A DNA stretch of 64,000 nt from Chryseosolibacter indicum (GTDB lineage Bacteria > Bacteroidota > Bacteroidia > Cytophagales > Cyclobacteriaceae), in the NCBI RefSeq assembly GCF_018598585.1, contig NZ_JAHESD010000025.1:1-64000 (forward strand), given 5' to 3'. Under the pieces are notes generated by a model, which was given only the letters and a program-made list of their open reading frames with translations, searched no databases and was not told where the DNA came from. Each line of letters opens with the position of its first letter. Positions within the stretch are counted from its first letter, which is position 1. A program made the position numbers and the translations under genes. This document shows positions 8,887 to 17,420 of this stretch, piece after piece.

Positions 8887-10746
8887 CTAATTCTTAGGAG
8901 AGACAACCTCCAGCACTGGTTCTTTTGTCGTCTTTATTGCCTCGTGGATAATATCGTTTTGCTGCTCAAAAATCAGTATCTCGTTTTTACCTTTCTTAAG
9001 CCAGCATCCCGGGAGATAAAGTGTTTGTTGTGGTCCTACATTCCAATATCTTCCAAGGTGATGCCCATTCACAAAAACAATTCCCTTTCCCCAAGTAGCC
9101 ATGTCAAGAAAAACATCTCCCGTTTGTTGTGTTTCAAACTCAGCGTAGTAGAATGCTGGCATGCCTTGTCGTTTACTTGCCAATGCTTTCGAAAGGTCAG
9201 GTACTCTATCGAAAGGAAATCTATACATTTCCCAACCACCACTTACTACATATTCATCAATAGAAACGGGAGCAATGATACCTTTTGTGTTATTTACAAT
9301 TTCAGCGCCATAATTGATACGTCCCATGTTTTCAACGAGTATGTCAAGTGTGCTATTGAATGGAATATCAACATCAATTGTATACTTATTTTCCTGCCTG
9401 TTAAGCTCACCAATTTTCTTACCATCTATATAAACCAAGGCATAATCACGTAGTCCGGGAACATTGAGTTTTCCGGAAATGGGTTGTGTAAACTTTTTGC
9501 TATACAGCACATAACCATGTCCTTGTCCCAGGTCTTCAAAGCTAAGCGGGTTCATGTTAACTACGGGCTTCATATTTTTCTTTAAGGAGAAAAAGTCAAC
9601 CTGCCTTGTTAATTTTATCTCACCCAGGTCCATAACAGGAATCCGTTCCGGAATTTCAGGCACAGCATATTTTACATACTTCTTTAAGAGATCGCGGAGT
9701 GCCAGGTATTTCGGCGTTACCCAGCCAGGTTCACTGATGGGTGCATCATAATCATAACTCGTAATATCCGGTTGGATGTCGTGTTCATTGTTATAGTTAG
9801 CACCTGATGTAAATCCAAAATTGGTCCCGCCATGTACCATATAGAAATTGAAATGGATGTTGTTCTTCAAATAAACTTCCGTTTGTTTCACAATCTCTTC
9901 ATGGTTAATCCGCACAAATGGTTCTGCCCAGTGATCAAGCCAACCGGGATAAAATTCAGCTACCATATAAGGTCCTACACCCTGGTGATATTTATTAACA
10001 GCGTTTTTTAAATTATCAACGTTACCTTCACCGTTGGCTGTGGGTAAAACATTGGGCAGTGATCCACCCTCAAATAACCATGTTCCATCCGATGTAAAAA
10101 AAGGACCATCAAAACCTGCACTGACCAACATATCCTTTATGGCGAGGTTATAGGTCTTATGTTCCTCTTTTGAAATATCTTTCCGTTGTGATACATAAGA
10201 ACCAAATTCATTTTCCACCTGCACCATAATGATTGGACCTCCCTTGCTTACTTGCAAGTGCTTTACCTCTTTCGCGAGTTTATTGATGTAGACACGGCAT
10301 GAATCAAGGAATGCTTTATTATTTGTTCGTACCACGAGATCTTTATTCTTCTGAAGCCACCAGGGATATCCGCCGAATTCCCACTCGGCACAGGCATAAG
10401 GTCCAGGACGAAGAATAACATACAACCCTTCTTCACGGGCCATAGAAATATAGGCAGCAAGATCACGATTTCCTGTTTTAAAATCCCACACACCGGGTGC
10501 GGTATTGTGATAGTTCCAAAATACATAAGTAGCAATAGCATTTAATCCCATTGCTTTTACCATCTTCATTCTGTGACGCCAGTACTCTTTTGGTATACGT
10601 GCATAATGCATCTCACCCGAGTGGATCTGAGTCGGCTTACCATCAACGAGGAACTGACCTCCCTTTATCTCAAAACTTTTAACACTTTTCTGCGCGATAG
10701 CTCCATATACAAATACTACCATCGCGAAACACAACGCAATTCTCAT
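8887..10746 (-). CDS. GH35 beta-galactosidase
   Basis: A 619-residue exo-beta-galactosidase of family GH35 with a standard signal peptide (cleavage near residue 18, AIAQ), so probably periplasmic. Family motifs are clear: HSGEMHYARIP, RPGPYACAEWEFGG, the acid/base glutamate in QVENEFGSY (E180) and the nucleophile in VAEFYPGWLDHW (E264). The C-terminal third contains the jelly-roll domains usual for bacterial GH35. Many members prefer beta-1,3-linked galactose, as in Lewis-a-type antennae or arabinogalactan. It lies 11 bases after GH29 and 8 bases before GH20, in the order expected for sequential trimming of complex glycans. Confidence 0.95.
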   Translation of the reverse strand: MRIALCFAMVVFVYGAIAQKSVKSFEIKGGQFLVDGKPTQIHSGEMHYARIPKEYWRHRMKMVKAMGLNAIATYVFWNYHNTAPGVWDFKTGNRDLAAYISMAREEGLYVILRPGPYACAEWEFGGYPWWLQKNKDLVVRTNNKAFLDSCRVYINKLAKEVKHLQVSKGGPIIMVQVENEFGSYVSQRKDISKEEHKTYNLAIKDMLVSAGFDGPFFTSDGTWLFEGGSLPNVLPTANGEGNVDNLKNAVNKYHQGVGPYMVAEFYPGWLDHWAEPFVRINHEEIVKQTEVYLKNNIHFNFYMVHGGTNFGFTSGANYNNEHDIQPDITSYDYDAPISEPGWVTPKYLALRDLLKKYVKYAVPEIPERIPVMDLGEIKLTRQVDFFSLKKNMKPVVNMNPLSFEDLGQGHGYVLYSKKFTQPISGKLNVPGLRDYALVYIDGKKIGELNRQENKYTIDVDIPFNSTLDILVENMGRINYGAEIVNNTKGIIAPVSIDEYVVSGGWEMYRFPFDRVPDLSKALASKRQGMPAFYYAEFETQQTGDVFLDMATWGKGIVFVNGHHLGRYWNVGPQQTLYLPGCWLKKGKNEILIFEQQNDIIHEAIKTTKEPVLEVVSPKN

Positions 10747-10757
10747 GAATTAAAATG

Positions 10758-12230
10758 TTAATAGACCTCTACATTAGACAGCAATGGACTTGCCTTTGAT
10801 GATGTGATGTTGACGCGAATCTTGCCTGTAGTAACAGCATCCAGCTTTACAATTCTTTTATATCCCATGGTAGTACCTTGGGCAATTGTATGCCAGCCCT
10901 TATCCTTCCATACCTCAATGTTGAACGATTTAACACGTTGGCCTAACCGGATGTACTCTTGTAATACTACGTACTTTACTTGCTTTTCAGAACCTAAGTT
11001 GATCACCACACTACCTGTAGTAACATCATCATCAGTTGCCCAATATGTACTGGTATTTTGATCTGTGACATTGCCTGGAGCGTATTTTTTTGATTTCCTC
11101 CGATAATTGGTCGCATCTGCTTTTGCCTTCTTCGCAAGGTTGTTACTAAACTCCTTATTCATCATCTTGCGAAAACCTTGTAAAGACTTGACATCATTTT
11201 CATGAAATACTCCGCGTTGATCAGGCGGAACATTTAGCAAAAGTGTTGAACCTCGACCTACCGAAGTCAGGTAGATATCAAATAATTTCTGCGGTGTTTT
11301 TACGAGTGAATCTTCTTTTGCATGATAGAACCAACCTGGTCTTATCGAAGTATCTACTTCACCCGGAATCCAGTGCGTGCCGTTCTCAGAACCTGTAGCA
11401 AGCAGATTCTCTATACCGGGCTTTCCTGCGTAGAGCGTATCAGGTGTGATGTTGTTCCAGTTTGTTTCATTGATAACACCGGTTTCATTGCCACACCATC
11501 TAACACCAGGGCCACTGTCACTAAAGAAAATTACATTGGGTTGTATTGATCGTACCATTTCCAATGTTGCAGGCCAATCATAATATTTCGCACCATTGAT
11601 TCTTCTTTTTTCATTGGCACCTCCATAATACCCATCTCCTCCGTTGGCCCCGTCAAACCACATTTCAAAAACAGGACCGTAGTTTGTAAACAATTCTTTT
11701 AGCTGATTTCTGTAATATTCTATGTAGGATGGTTGGCCATAGTCTGCACGGTTTCTATCCCACGGCGACATATAGATTCCAAACTTTAATCCATACTTTT
11801 TGCATGCATCTGATACTTCCTTTACAAGATCTCCCTTTCCATTTTTGTAGGGAGAATTTTTGATGGAGTGTTCTGTATACTTTGTAGGCCAAAGACAAAA
11901 TCCATCGTGATGTTTAGCCGTAAGAATTACGCATTTAAACCCGGCATTCTTCAAGGTGCTTACCCATTGATCGACATCAACACCGGTTGGATTAAAAAGC
12001 GCGGGACTCTCATTACCATATCCCCATTCTTTATCGGTAAACGTATTGATCGTGAAATGGATAAATGCACTAAGCTCCATCTCATGCCACTGCATCTGCT
12101 GATCTGTTGGTACCGGAAGTACCGCAGCAGGTGCTGTTGCCTTAGATGATTGTGCACTGCACACCAGTTGAAAACTACCTGATAGAATTATACCAAAAAA
12201 GAGATTCTTTACAAATGAGATTTTCATCAT
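10758..12230 (-). CDS. GH29 alpha-L-fucosidase with F5/8-type C domain
   Basis: An exported alpha-L-fucosidase. The catalytic domain shows FIHFTINTF, TAKHHDGFCLWPT and the nucleophile aspartate in EMWFDGANGG (D193 from the chosen start). Its pattern resembles the GH29 branch acting on alpha-1,3/1,4-fucose next to galactose. A C-terminal F5/8 type C (CBM32-like) domain spans about residues 365-490 (DQNTSTYWATDD, VVINLGSEKQVKYVVLQE). A GTG at 12257 overlaps the preceding stop by one base. The ATG at 12230 gives a clean signal peptide (MMKISFVKNLFFG to CSAQ) and is preferred. The gene is coupled to the FG-GAP protein and opens the glycosidase series. Confidence 0.95.
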   Translation of the reverse strand: MMKISFVKNLFFGIILSGSFQLVCSAQSSKATAPAAVLPVPTDQQMQWHEMELSAFIHFTINTFTDKEWGYGNESPALFNPTGVDVDQWVSTLKNAGFKCVILTAKHHDGFCLWPTKYTEHSIKNSPYKNGKGDLVKEVSDACKKYGLKFGIYMSPWDRNRADYGQPSYIEYYRNQLKELFTNYGPVFEMWFDGANGGDGYYGGANEKRRINGAKYYDWPATLEMVRSIQPNVIFFSDSGPGVRWCGNETGVINETNWNNITPDTLYAGKPGIENLLATGSENGTHWIPGEVDTSIRPGWFYHAKEDSLVKTPQKLFDIYLTSVGRGSTLLLNVPPDQRGVFHENDVKSLQGFRKMMNKEFSNNLAKKAKADATNYRRKSKKYAPGNVTDQNTSTYWATDDDVTTGSVVINLGSEKQVKYVVLQEYIRLGQRVKSFNIEVWKDKGWHTIAQGTTMGYKRIVKLDAVTTGKIRVNITSSKASPLLSNVEVY

Positions 12231-12256
12231 GCTTTTTCTATTGATACTTATTAACA

Positions 12257-15200
12257 CTATTTTTTAAATCCATCTTTCACTTTATAAACAGAGGCAGCAT
12301 CGTTATTCCTGGATACTACTATTCTTATAGGAGAGTTTTTTGACTTGAGTAATCCGATGTCGCGGATGTCACCTGAAAGCGAAAGCAAATGATCGCTTTT
12401 ATATTCAGTTACACTACCTTCTCTGAATTTTAAAAGCAATCCCTTAGAAGCATCGCTCTGACCTAATTGCACACGGTAAGGATAAAAATTTCCGACAGCA
12501 AGAACTTCATCTATCGCATCACCATCAACATCGGTTTGAACAAAACCTTGTAAACACGAGAGCTGTGCCATGGGTGGCAAAGGCCTTATCTGAAATTTTC
12601 CTTGTCCATTATTTTCCAGCCACACAGACTCAAATGTATTTGCCTGGAGAACAAAAGACTTGGCGAGATGCTGTTCACCAACAATATCATTAATGGTGGC
12701 ATCCGCGTAAAGCGCATAGCTCGTAAATCGTTTTTTTAGTGTTGGTACCTGTTCGAGCAGTTCATCCCTGGACGGAAGGGGATAACTCTTACCTTGGTTA
12801 AAATAGCAAAGCACCGGTTCTATACTTGCATCGTTGTTAATATCCTGAGCATAAAGCGATACCGGTTCCTTCGAAGACGCCTTAATCTGCATATTACGTC
12901 CTGCATTTCCAGCAAGGAGGTCCAGGTCACCATCGTTATCAACATCTCCGGCAAAAACAGTTGTCCACCAACCATTACTATCTGCTAAGCCTTCATCCTT
13001 AGTTATCTCTGTAAACCCTTTCCCATTATTGTTCTGAAAAATTCTCACGGGCATCCAATCCCCAACCAGTACCAGATCAGGCCATGAATCTTTGTTAACG
13101 TCAGCCCACACAGCACTCGTAACCATCCCCGCTTTTAGCAACGGCTCTGCGTATTGCTTTGTAACATCAGTAAAAAGTATTTTTCCATCCTTTGTATCGT
13201 TTCGTAAGATTACACTTTTAGGTGAAGCAGGATACAAACCCGGAACGAGTCTATTGCCCACAAAGAGATCGATATCTCCATCCTTGTCGAAGTCGGCAGC
13301 AATTACACAACTTCCGCTTGCTGTTTCGTTGGGAAGGGCATCACCCAAACGTTGAAACCCGCCCTTTCCATCTCCCTTATACAAACGATCCTGGTAAAGC
13401 GGATCACCAAGCTCAAATTCACTGCCTCCACTTAGCACATATAAGTCAACGTTGTGATCACCATCCGCATCAAAGAAAGCTGCATCTACATCTTCATAAT
13501 ATCGTTCTGCTTCCCAAGGTTTGCCTGGTGCTTCCTGAAACGCACCTCCATCAATACCCAGAAACAATCTAGATTGTGATCGGTGCGCACCACCAAAAAA
13601 CACATCATCATTACCGTCATTGTTAACATCTCCGATAGCAAGCTTTCCCCCCAAACGTGATAGCTGATAGGGAAGAAGTTTCTGATGTTTAAAATCGACA
13701 TAAACATTTTCCTGATGTGTAAATCCCACATGCGATTTTTCAGTTATGTCAGTAAGCAGTTTTTCTTTAAGCTGAATGGTTATCTTTCTTTCAGGAACTG
13801 CATCAGATTGATGAAGGGTAAGCGTTTGATTTGCGCTGACATTGTTAAGTACAGAAACTGACTGGTCTGGCCAAACAACTTCGACACTATTTATAAGAGA
13901 TGCATTACCTGTACCAATCGTTAACACTGGTTCTACTGAAGATTGATATCCACGGGTGTAATACACTTCGTGGGTAAGCTTAATACCGTCATCTATCGAA
14001 AGGACTATCTTTGATCCCAGCGCTTGTGTGTTAGCTCCCTTCCCTATCAACCGTATCTTTATATAATTATTTTTTTGAATTTTATCCTGATGATTTTGCA
14101 GGATGGTTACATCATCATTGAGATTTCCGATGACCAGGTCGTAATCACCGTCATTATCAAAATCGCCATAAGCAGCGGCATTAGAAATTGCCTCTTTCTC
14201 TAGTCCCCATGGTTCGGAGGCGTTTGAAAAATGGATACCATCATCATTTTTAAAAATATAATTCTTAAGTTTTGTTGTAGGTATTTTTTGAATAGAGGCA
14301 AGAAGGTCAAGTGGATGATTATTATCATTTGCTTTCTGTACCTCTTGATGAATGGTATACTTCTGGAAATCAAGATTGGTGTAATCCCGTAAGTAACCGT
14401 TTGTTACAAAAAGATCTTTTAATCCATCATTATCAAAATCAGCAAACAACGGTGCCCAGCTCCAGTCTGTTGCTGATAAGCCTGACATTTGCGCTATCTC
14501 ACTGAAGCGTGGTAAAGTATCACTATCAAATCCACGATTCAGCTGAAGCGTGTTGCGCATATACTGGTGGTGGTAACCGCTGTCAACAAAAATTGAATGT
14601 TTATCAAATTCATCTCCTCCCTTTAAAAGCTTCTGGCGGCGGTTGTCTTCCGGAAGCATGTCAGCAACAAAAATCTCTGGTAAGCCATCATTATTGATAT
14701 CTGCAACATCTGAACCCATCGCAAACTTAGAAAGATGATTAAAAATTTTGTGGGAGACTTCTGAGAATGTGCCGTTTCTATTGTTGATGTAGCAGAAATC
14801 CTGCTCATCATAATCGTTTGTTACGTAGATGTCTGGCCAGCCATCGATATTAATATCAGCTATTGAAGCACTCAATCCAAAGTTAAGACCACTTCCATGG
14901 ATGTTTGCTGATTCACTTATTTCAATAAACTTTCCATTGTCATTTTTATAGAGCTTGTTTCCAAAGTATGGGTGCCTCAGATTTCTAAGTTTACTAACGT
15001 TAACAGTAGACCGATAAAACATATTTGCATGATTAAGCAGAAACATGTCGAGGTCTCCATCAAGGTCGTAGTCCAGAAAATATGCTTGTGTTGAAAAGGT
15101 CCCGGTAGCGTCAAGGCCAAAATCTTTTGCGCGTTCCACAAAAACAGGAACTCCGCCCGGTTCACATCCTCCATTGATAAATAGCTGATTTGAACGTTTA

Positions 15201-15658
15201 GGATGATCAGCAATAACAGGCCTGTTAAAACCTTCCTTTGGTGCATTACCAGAATAGCATTGGTATATATCCAGCCAACCATCTCCGTTAATGTCAACGA
15301 AGGTAACACCCGTCTTCCAATCATTTCTACCTGCAACTGACGCTAGCTGAGTAACATCCTTAAATTTCCATCCTCCTTTATTTAGAAATAACTTGTTAGG
15401 AACAGTATTTCCCGAAAAATAAATATCTGGTAAGCCATCATTATTAACATCCCCTACAGCAATGCCTCCACCGTTATAGGTGTACTCATAGGTTAAGATA
15501 TTATTCTCCTCGGTTTCAACGATCTCGTTTCTGAATGATAAGTCAGTATGGGTTTCGTCCATTGCTTCAAACTGATGCCTTTCCGAACATTGCAAGCACA
15601 AGAACGCAAGAGTAACTGCTGAAAATGTCTTAAAAAAGTTGGGCAAGAGACAATGCAT
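12257..15658 (-). CDS. FG-GAP/VCBS-repeat lipoprotein with ASPIC/UnbV domain
   Basis: A 1133-residue surface or periplasmic lipoprotein. From the ATG at 15658 the signal peptide ends in the lipobox LCLQC. The ATG at 15688 would place the start inside a perfect hairpin and is rejected. More than ten FG-GAP/VCBS repeats follow, each with a calcium-loop pattern such as GDVNNDGLPDIYF, DINGDGWLDIY or DFDNDGLKDLF. They probably form beta-propellers. An ASPIC/UnbV domain lies at about residues 505-590 (IRLIGKGANTQALGSK, SVEVVWPDQ), with further repeats after it. Proteins of this type often follow SusD in Cytophagales and Chitinophagales PULs. They are thought to bind glycans or add to the SusCD complex, but no activity is proven. 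The stop overlaps the possible GTG start of GH29. Confidence 0.9.
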   Translation of the reverse strand: MHCLLPNFFKTFSAVTLAFLCLQCSERHQFEAMDETHTDLSFRNEIVETEENNILTYEYTYNGGGIAVGDVNNDGLPDIYFSGNTVPNKLFLNKGGWKFKDVTQLASVAGRNDWKTGVTFVDINGDGWLDIYQCYSGNAPKEGFNRPVIADHPKRSNQLFINGGCEPGGVPVFVERAKDFGLDATGTFSTQAYFLDYDLDGDLDMFLLNHANMFYRSTVNVSKLRNLRHPYFGNKLYKNDNGKFIEISESANIHGSGLNFGLSASIADINIDGWPDIYVTNDYDEQDFCYINNRNGTFSEVSHKIFNHLSKFAMGSDVADINNDGLPEIFVADMLPEDNRRQKLLKGGDEFDKHSIFVDSGYHHQYMRNTLQLNRGFDSDTLPRFSEIAQMSGLSATDWSWAPLFADFDNDGLKDLFVTNGYLRDYTNLDFQKYTIHQEVQKANDNNHPLDLLASIQKIPTTKLKNYIFKNDDGIHFSNASEPWGLEKEAISNAAAYGDFDNDGDYDLVIGNLNDDVTILQNHQDKIQKNNYIKIRLIGKGANTQALGSKIVLSIDDGIKLTHEVYYTRGYQSSVEPVLTIGTGNASLINSVEVVWPDQSVSVLNNVSANQTLTLHQSDAVPERKITIQLKEKLLTDITEKSHVGFTHQENVYVDFKHQKLLPYQLSRLGGKLAIGDVNNDGNDDVFFGGAHRSQSRLFLGIDGGAFQEAPGKPWEAERYYEDVDAAFFDADGDHNVDLYVLSGGSEFELGDPLYQDRLYKGDGKGGFQRLGDALPNETASGSCVIAADFDKDGDIDLFVGNRLVPGLYPASPKSVILRNDTKDGKILFTDVTKQYAEPLLKAGMVTSAVWADVNKDSWPDLVLVGDWMPVRIFQNNNGKGFTEITKDEGLADSNGWWTTVFAGDVDNDGDLDLLAGNAGRNMQIKASSKEPVSLYAQDINNDASIEPVLCYFNQGKSYPLPSRDELLEQVPTLKKRFTSYALYADATINDIVGEQHLAKSFVLQANTFESVWLENNGQGKFQIRPLPPMAQLSCLQGFVQTDVDGDAIDEVLAVGNFYPYRVQLGQSDASKGLLLKFREGSVTEYKSDHLLSLSGDIRDIGLLKSKNSPIRIVVSRNNDAASVYKVKDGFKK

Positions 15659-15677
15659 GACATTATTGATTAGAAAA

Positions 15678-15699
15678 GAAGGAGGCATAAGCCTCCTTC
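15678..15699 (-). terminator. Intercistronic hairpin between susD and the FG-GAP gene
   Basis: A perfect 9-base-pair stem (GAAGGAGGC at 15678-15686 with its complement at 15691-15699) with a 4-base loop. On the minus strand it is followed by TTTTC. It lies 37 bases past the SusD stop and 20 bases before the FG-GAP start. It probably acts as a partial terminator or as a 3' stabiliser of the susCD message, so that transporter genes are expressed above enzyme genes. Confidence 0.7.
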
Positions 15700-15735
15700 A
15701 GGACCCATTAACCCCAAACTACTACGTAAGTTCCT

Positions 15736-17409
15736 TTAGTTATTATAAAAATCATTTTGCGTAAGCGTATTATGACTTCTTTCTATTTCCGTTGCCGGGA
15801 TAGGAAGCAAATACATTTTATCATGCCACTTCCTTGTGTTATCAGCTACCCGACTGTAATCATACTCCATGGTATTTCCGTTCTTATAGATAGTGACACC
15901 CATCGCTGGCTGCCCGATGGTTTCAGCACCAATCTTCCATCGTCTAATGTCGAAGAACCGGTGGTCTTCCAAGACTAATTCGACACGTCTTTCACGGCGG
16001 TACTTTTCAATTAATGCGTTTCCAGTTTCAATTACCGCAGGCATTCCCCTATGCGAACGAACTTCATTTAATGCTGTACGGGCATCAGCTTCATTACCCA
16101 AAGCAATTTCAGCTTCAGCGTAGTTGAGGTAAAATTCTCCTAGACGGAAAATAATCCAGGGTCCCTTATTTCCTGAATCCCAATTTTCTGATTCAAGAGC
16201 CCATTTCCGGAAGGTATACCCAGTACGAGATGCATTATGCTTAGAGTTTGATGAGCTTGGCGAATCCTTTCCTGCTTTATTAGCATTGGATGGATCAGCC
16301 TTATCTACCCATGGGTCGTAAGTTGCGCCTTTAAACGGAGCTCCATTAAATAATATGGATTGATAGAAGCGAGGATCTCTGTTTACATAGGGGTTCTGAG
16401 GATCATAAGTAGGTTCTTCTTCTGGCAAGGCGCCAGTAGTAATTTCATAAGAGTCTACAAGGCTTTGGGTAGGCGTAGTAGTTGACCAGCCACCTTCACT
16501 GTTAGGAAACAACCACGTATTTACGCCCCAACCCTGATCATTAACTGCTGTAAAATAACGAGCCCAGATCACCTCTTCTTGGTTCGTACCTCTGAACATA
16601 TCACCATACTCCGTAGCATTGTCAACAAGCTTGTATTGTGGTAACTCCATCACCGCTTTATTGGCATCCCTCGCAGCAATCCATTTATTCTGATCATTAG
16701 AAGGATTGAACAACGGGCTAGCAAGATAAAGGAGTGTACGTGCCTTTAACGCCATCGCTACCTCTTTCGAGGCACGCCCCTTCTGGTAACCTGCATCTAA
16801 TGAAGAATTAAGCTGAGAAATTGCAAGATCACATTCCTGAACAATAAACGCCCCTATTTCGTCTGCACTACTCGTCTCAACATCAAACGACTCTTCAGTA
16901 AGGTTAAATGTTCTTGTAATTAAGGGCACATTTCCATACCAACGAAATAATTCGAAATAATAGAATGCCCTGAGAAAATGCATTTGACCCTCTAATGGTG
17001 TGAGTTTAGAAGCTTCAATAGAAGAGTTTTCAATCTTCTCGAAGAACAGATTCGTTCTTTTAATATACTCATATGTAGAATTCCAGAGTTGGCGAGTGAC
17101 ACCTTCTCCGTTATCCGGATTTACTTCGCCGCGTGTGTAAACTTTTATAATAGCGTCTGCACTTCCATGCTGGTTGAAGGCATTATCGGTCAATCCATCA
17201 GTCAACGAGTTCTCGCTATCATCAAAAGGATGCCGTACACCGCGGTATGTTCCATTTACGAAATCGCCCAGCAGTGCTGGATCAGCAAAAACATCAACTT
17301 CGCTGAAGCTGTCGAGCGGCTTCTTCTCTAAAAAGTCATCCGAGCAAGACCACAACAATGCAACGGTAGCTAATGCTATTGTTATATATACTTTGAAATT
17401 AGTTTTCAT
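15736..17409 (-). CDS. SusD/RagB-family glycan-binding lipoprotein
   Basis: A 557-residue SusD-like surface lipoprotein that caps the SusC transporter and binds oligosaccharide. The start at 17409 gives a signal peptide ending in LLWSC, followed by SDDFLEKKP. Acidic residues just after the cysteine fit surface export in Bacteroidota. N-terminal TPR-like helices and the C-terminal RagB/SusD region (GPWIIFRLGEFYLNYAEAEIALG, RRERRVELVLEDHRFFDIRRWK, read in pieces) are clear. An upstream in-frame ATG at 17475 would overlap the SusC gene and spoil the signal peptide. The spacing to SusC is 11 bases, so the two are co-translated as one uptake unit. Confidence 0.96.
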   Translation of the reverse strand: MKTNFKVYITIALATVALLWSCSDDFLEKKPLDSFSEVDVFADPALLGDFVNGTYRGVRHPFDDSENSLTDGLTDNAFNQHGSADAIIKVYTRGEVNPDNGEGVTRQLWNSTYEYIKRTNLFFEKIENSSIEASKLTPLEGQMHFLRAFYYFELFRWYGNVPLITRTFNLTEESFDVETSSADEIGAFIVQECDLAISQLNSSLDAGYQKGRASKEVAMALKARTLLYLASPLFNPSNDQNKWIAARDANKAVMELPQYKLVDNATEYGDMFRGTNQEEVIWARYFTAVNDQGWGVNTWLFPNSEGGWSTTTPTQSLVDSYEITTGALPEEEPTYDPQNPYVNRDPRFYQSILFNGAPFKGATYDPWVDKADPSNANKAGKDSPSSSNSKHNASRTGYTFRKWALESENWDSGNKGPWIIFRLGEFYLNYAEAEIALGNEADARTALNEVRSHRGMPAVIETGNALIEKYRRERRVELVLEDHRFFDIRRWKIGAETIGQPAMGVTIYKNGNTMEYDYSRVADNTRKWHDKMYLLPIPATEIERSHNTLTQNDFYNN

Positions 17410-17420
17410 AGACAAAACGT

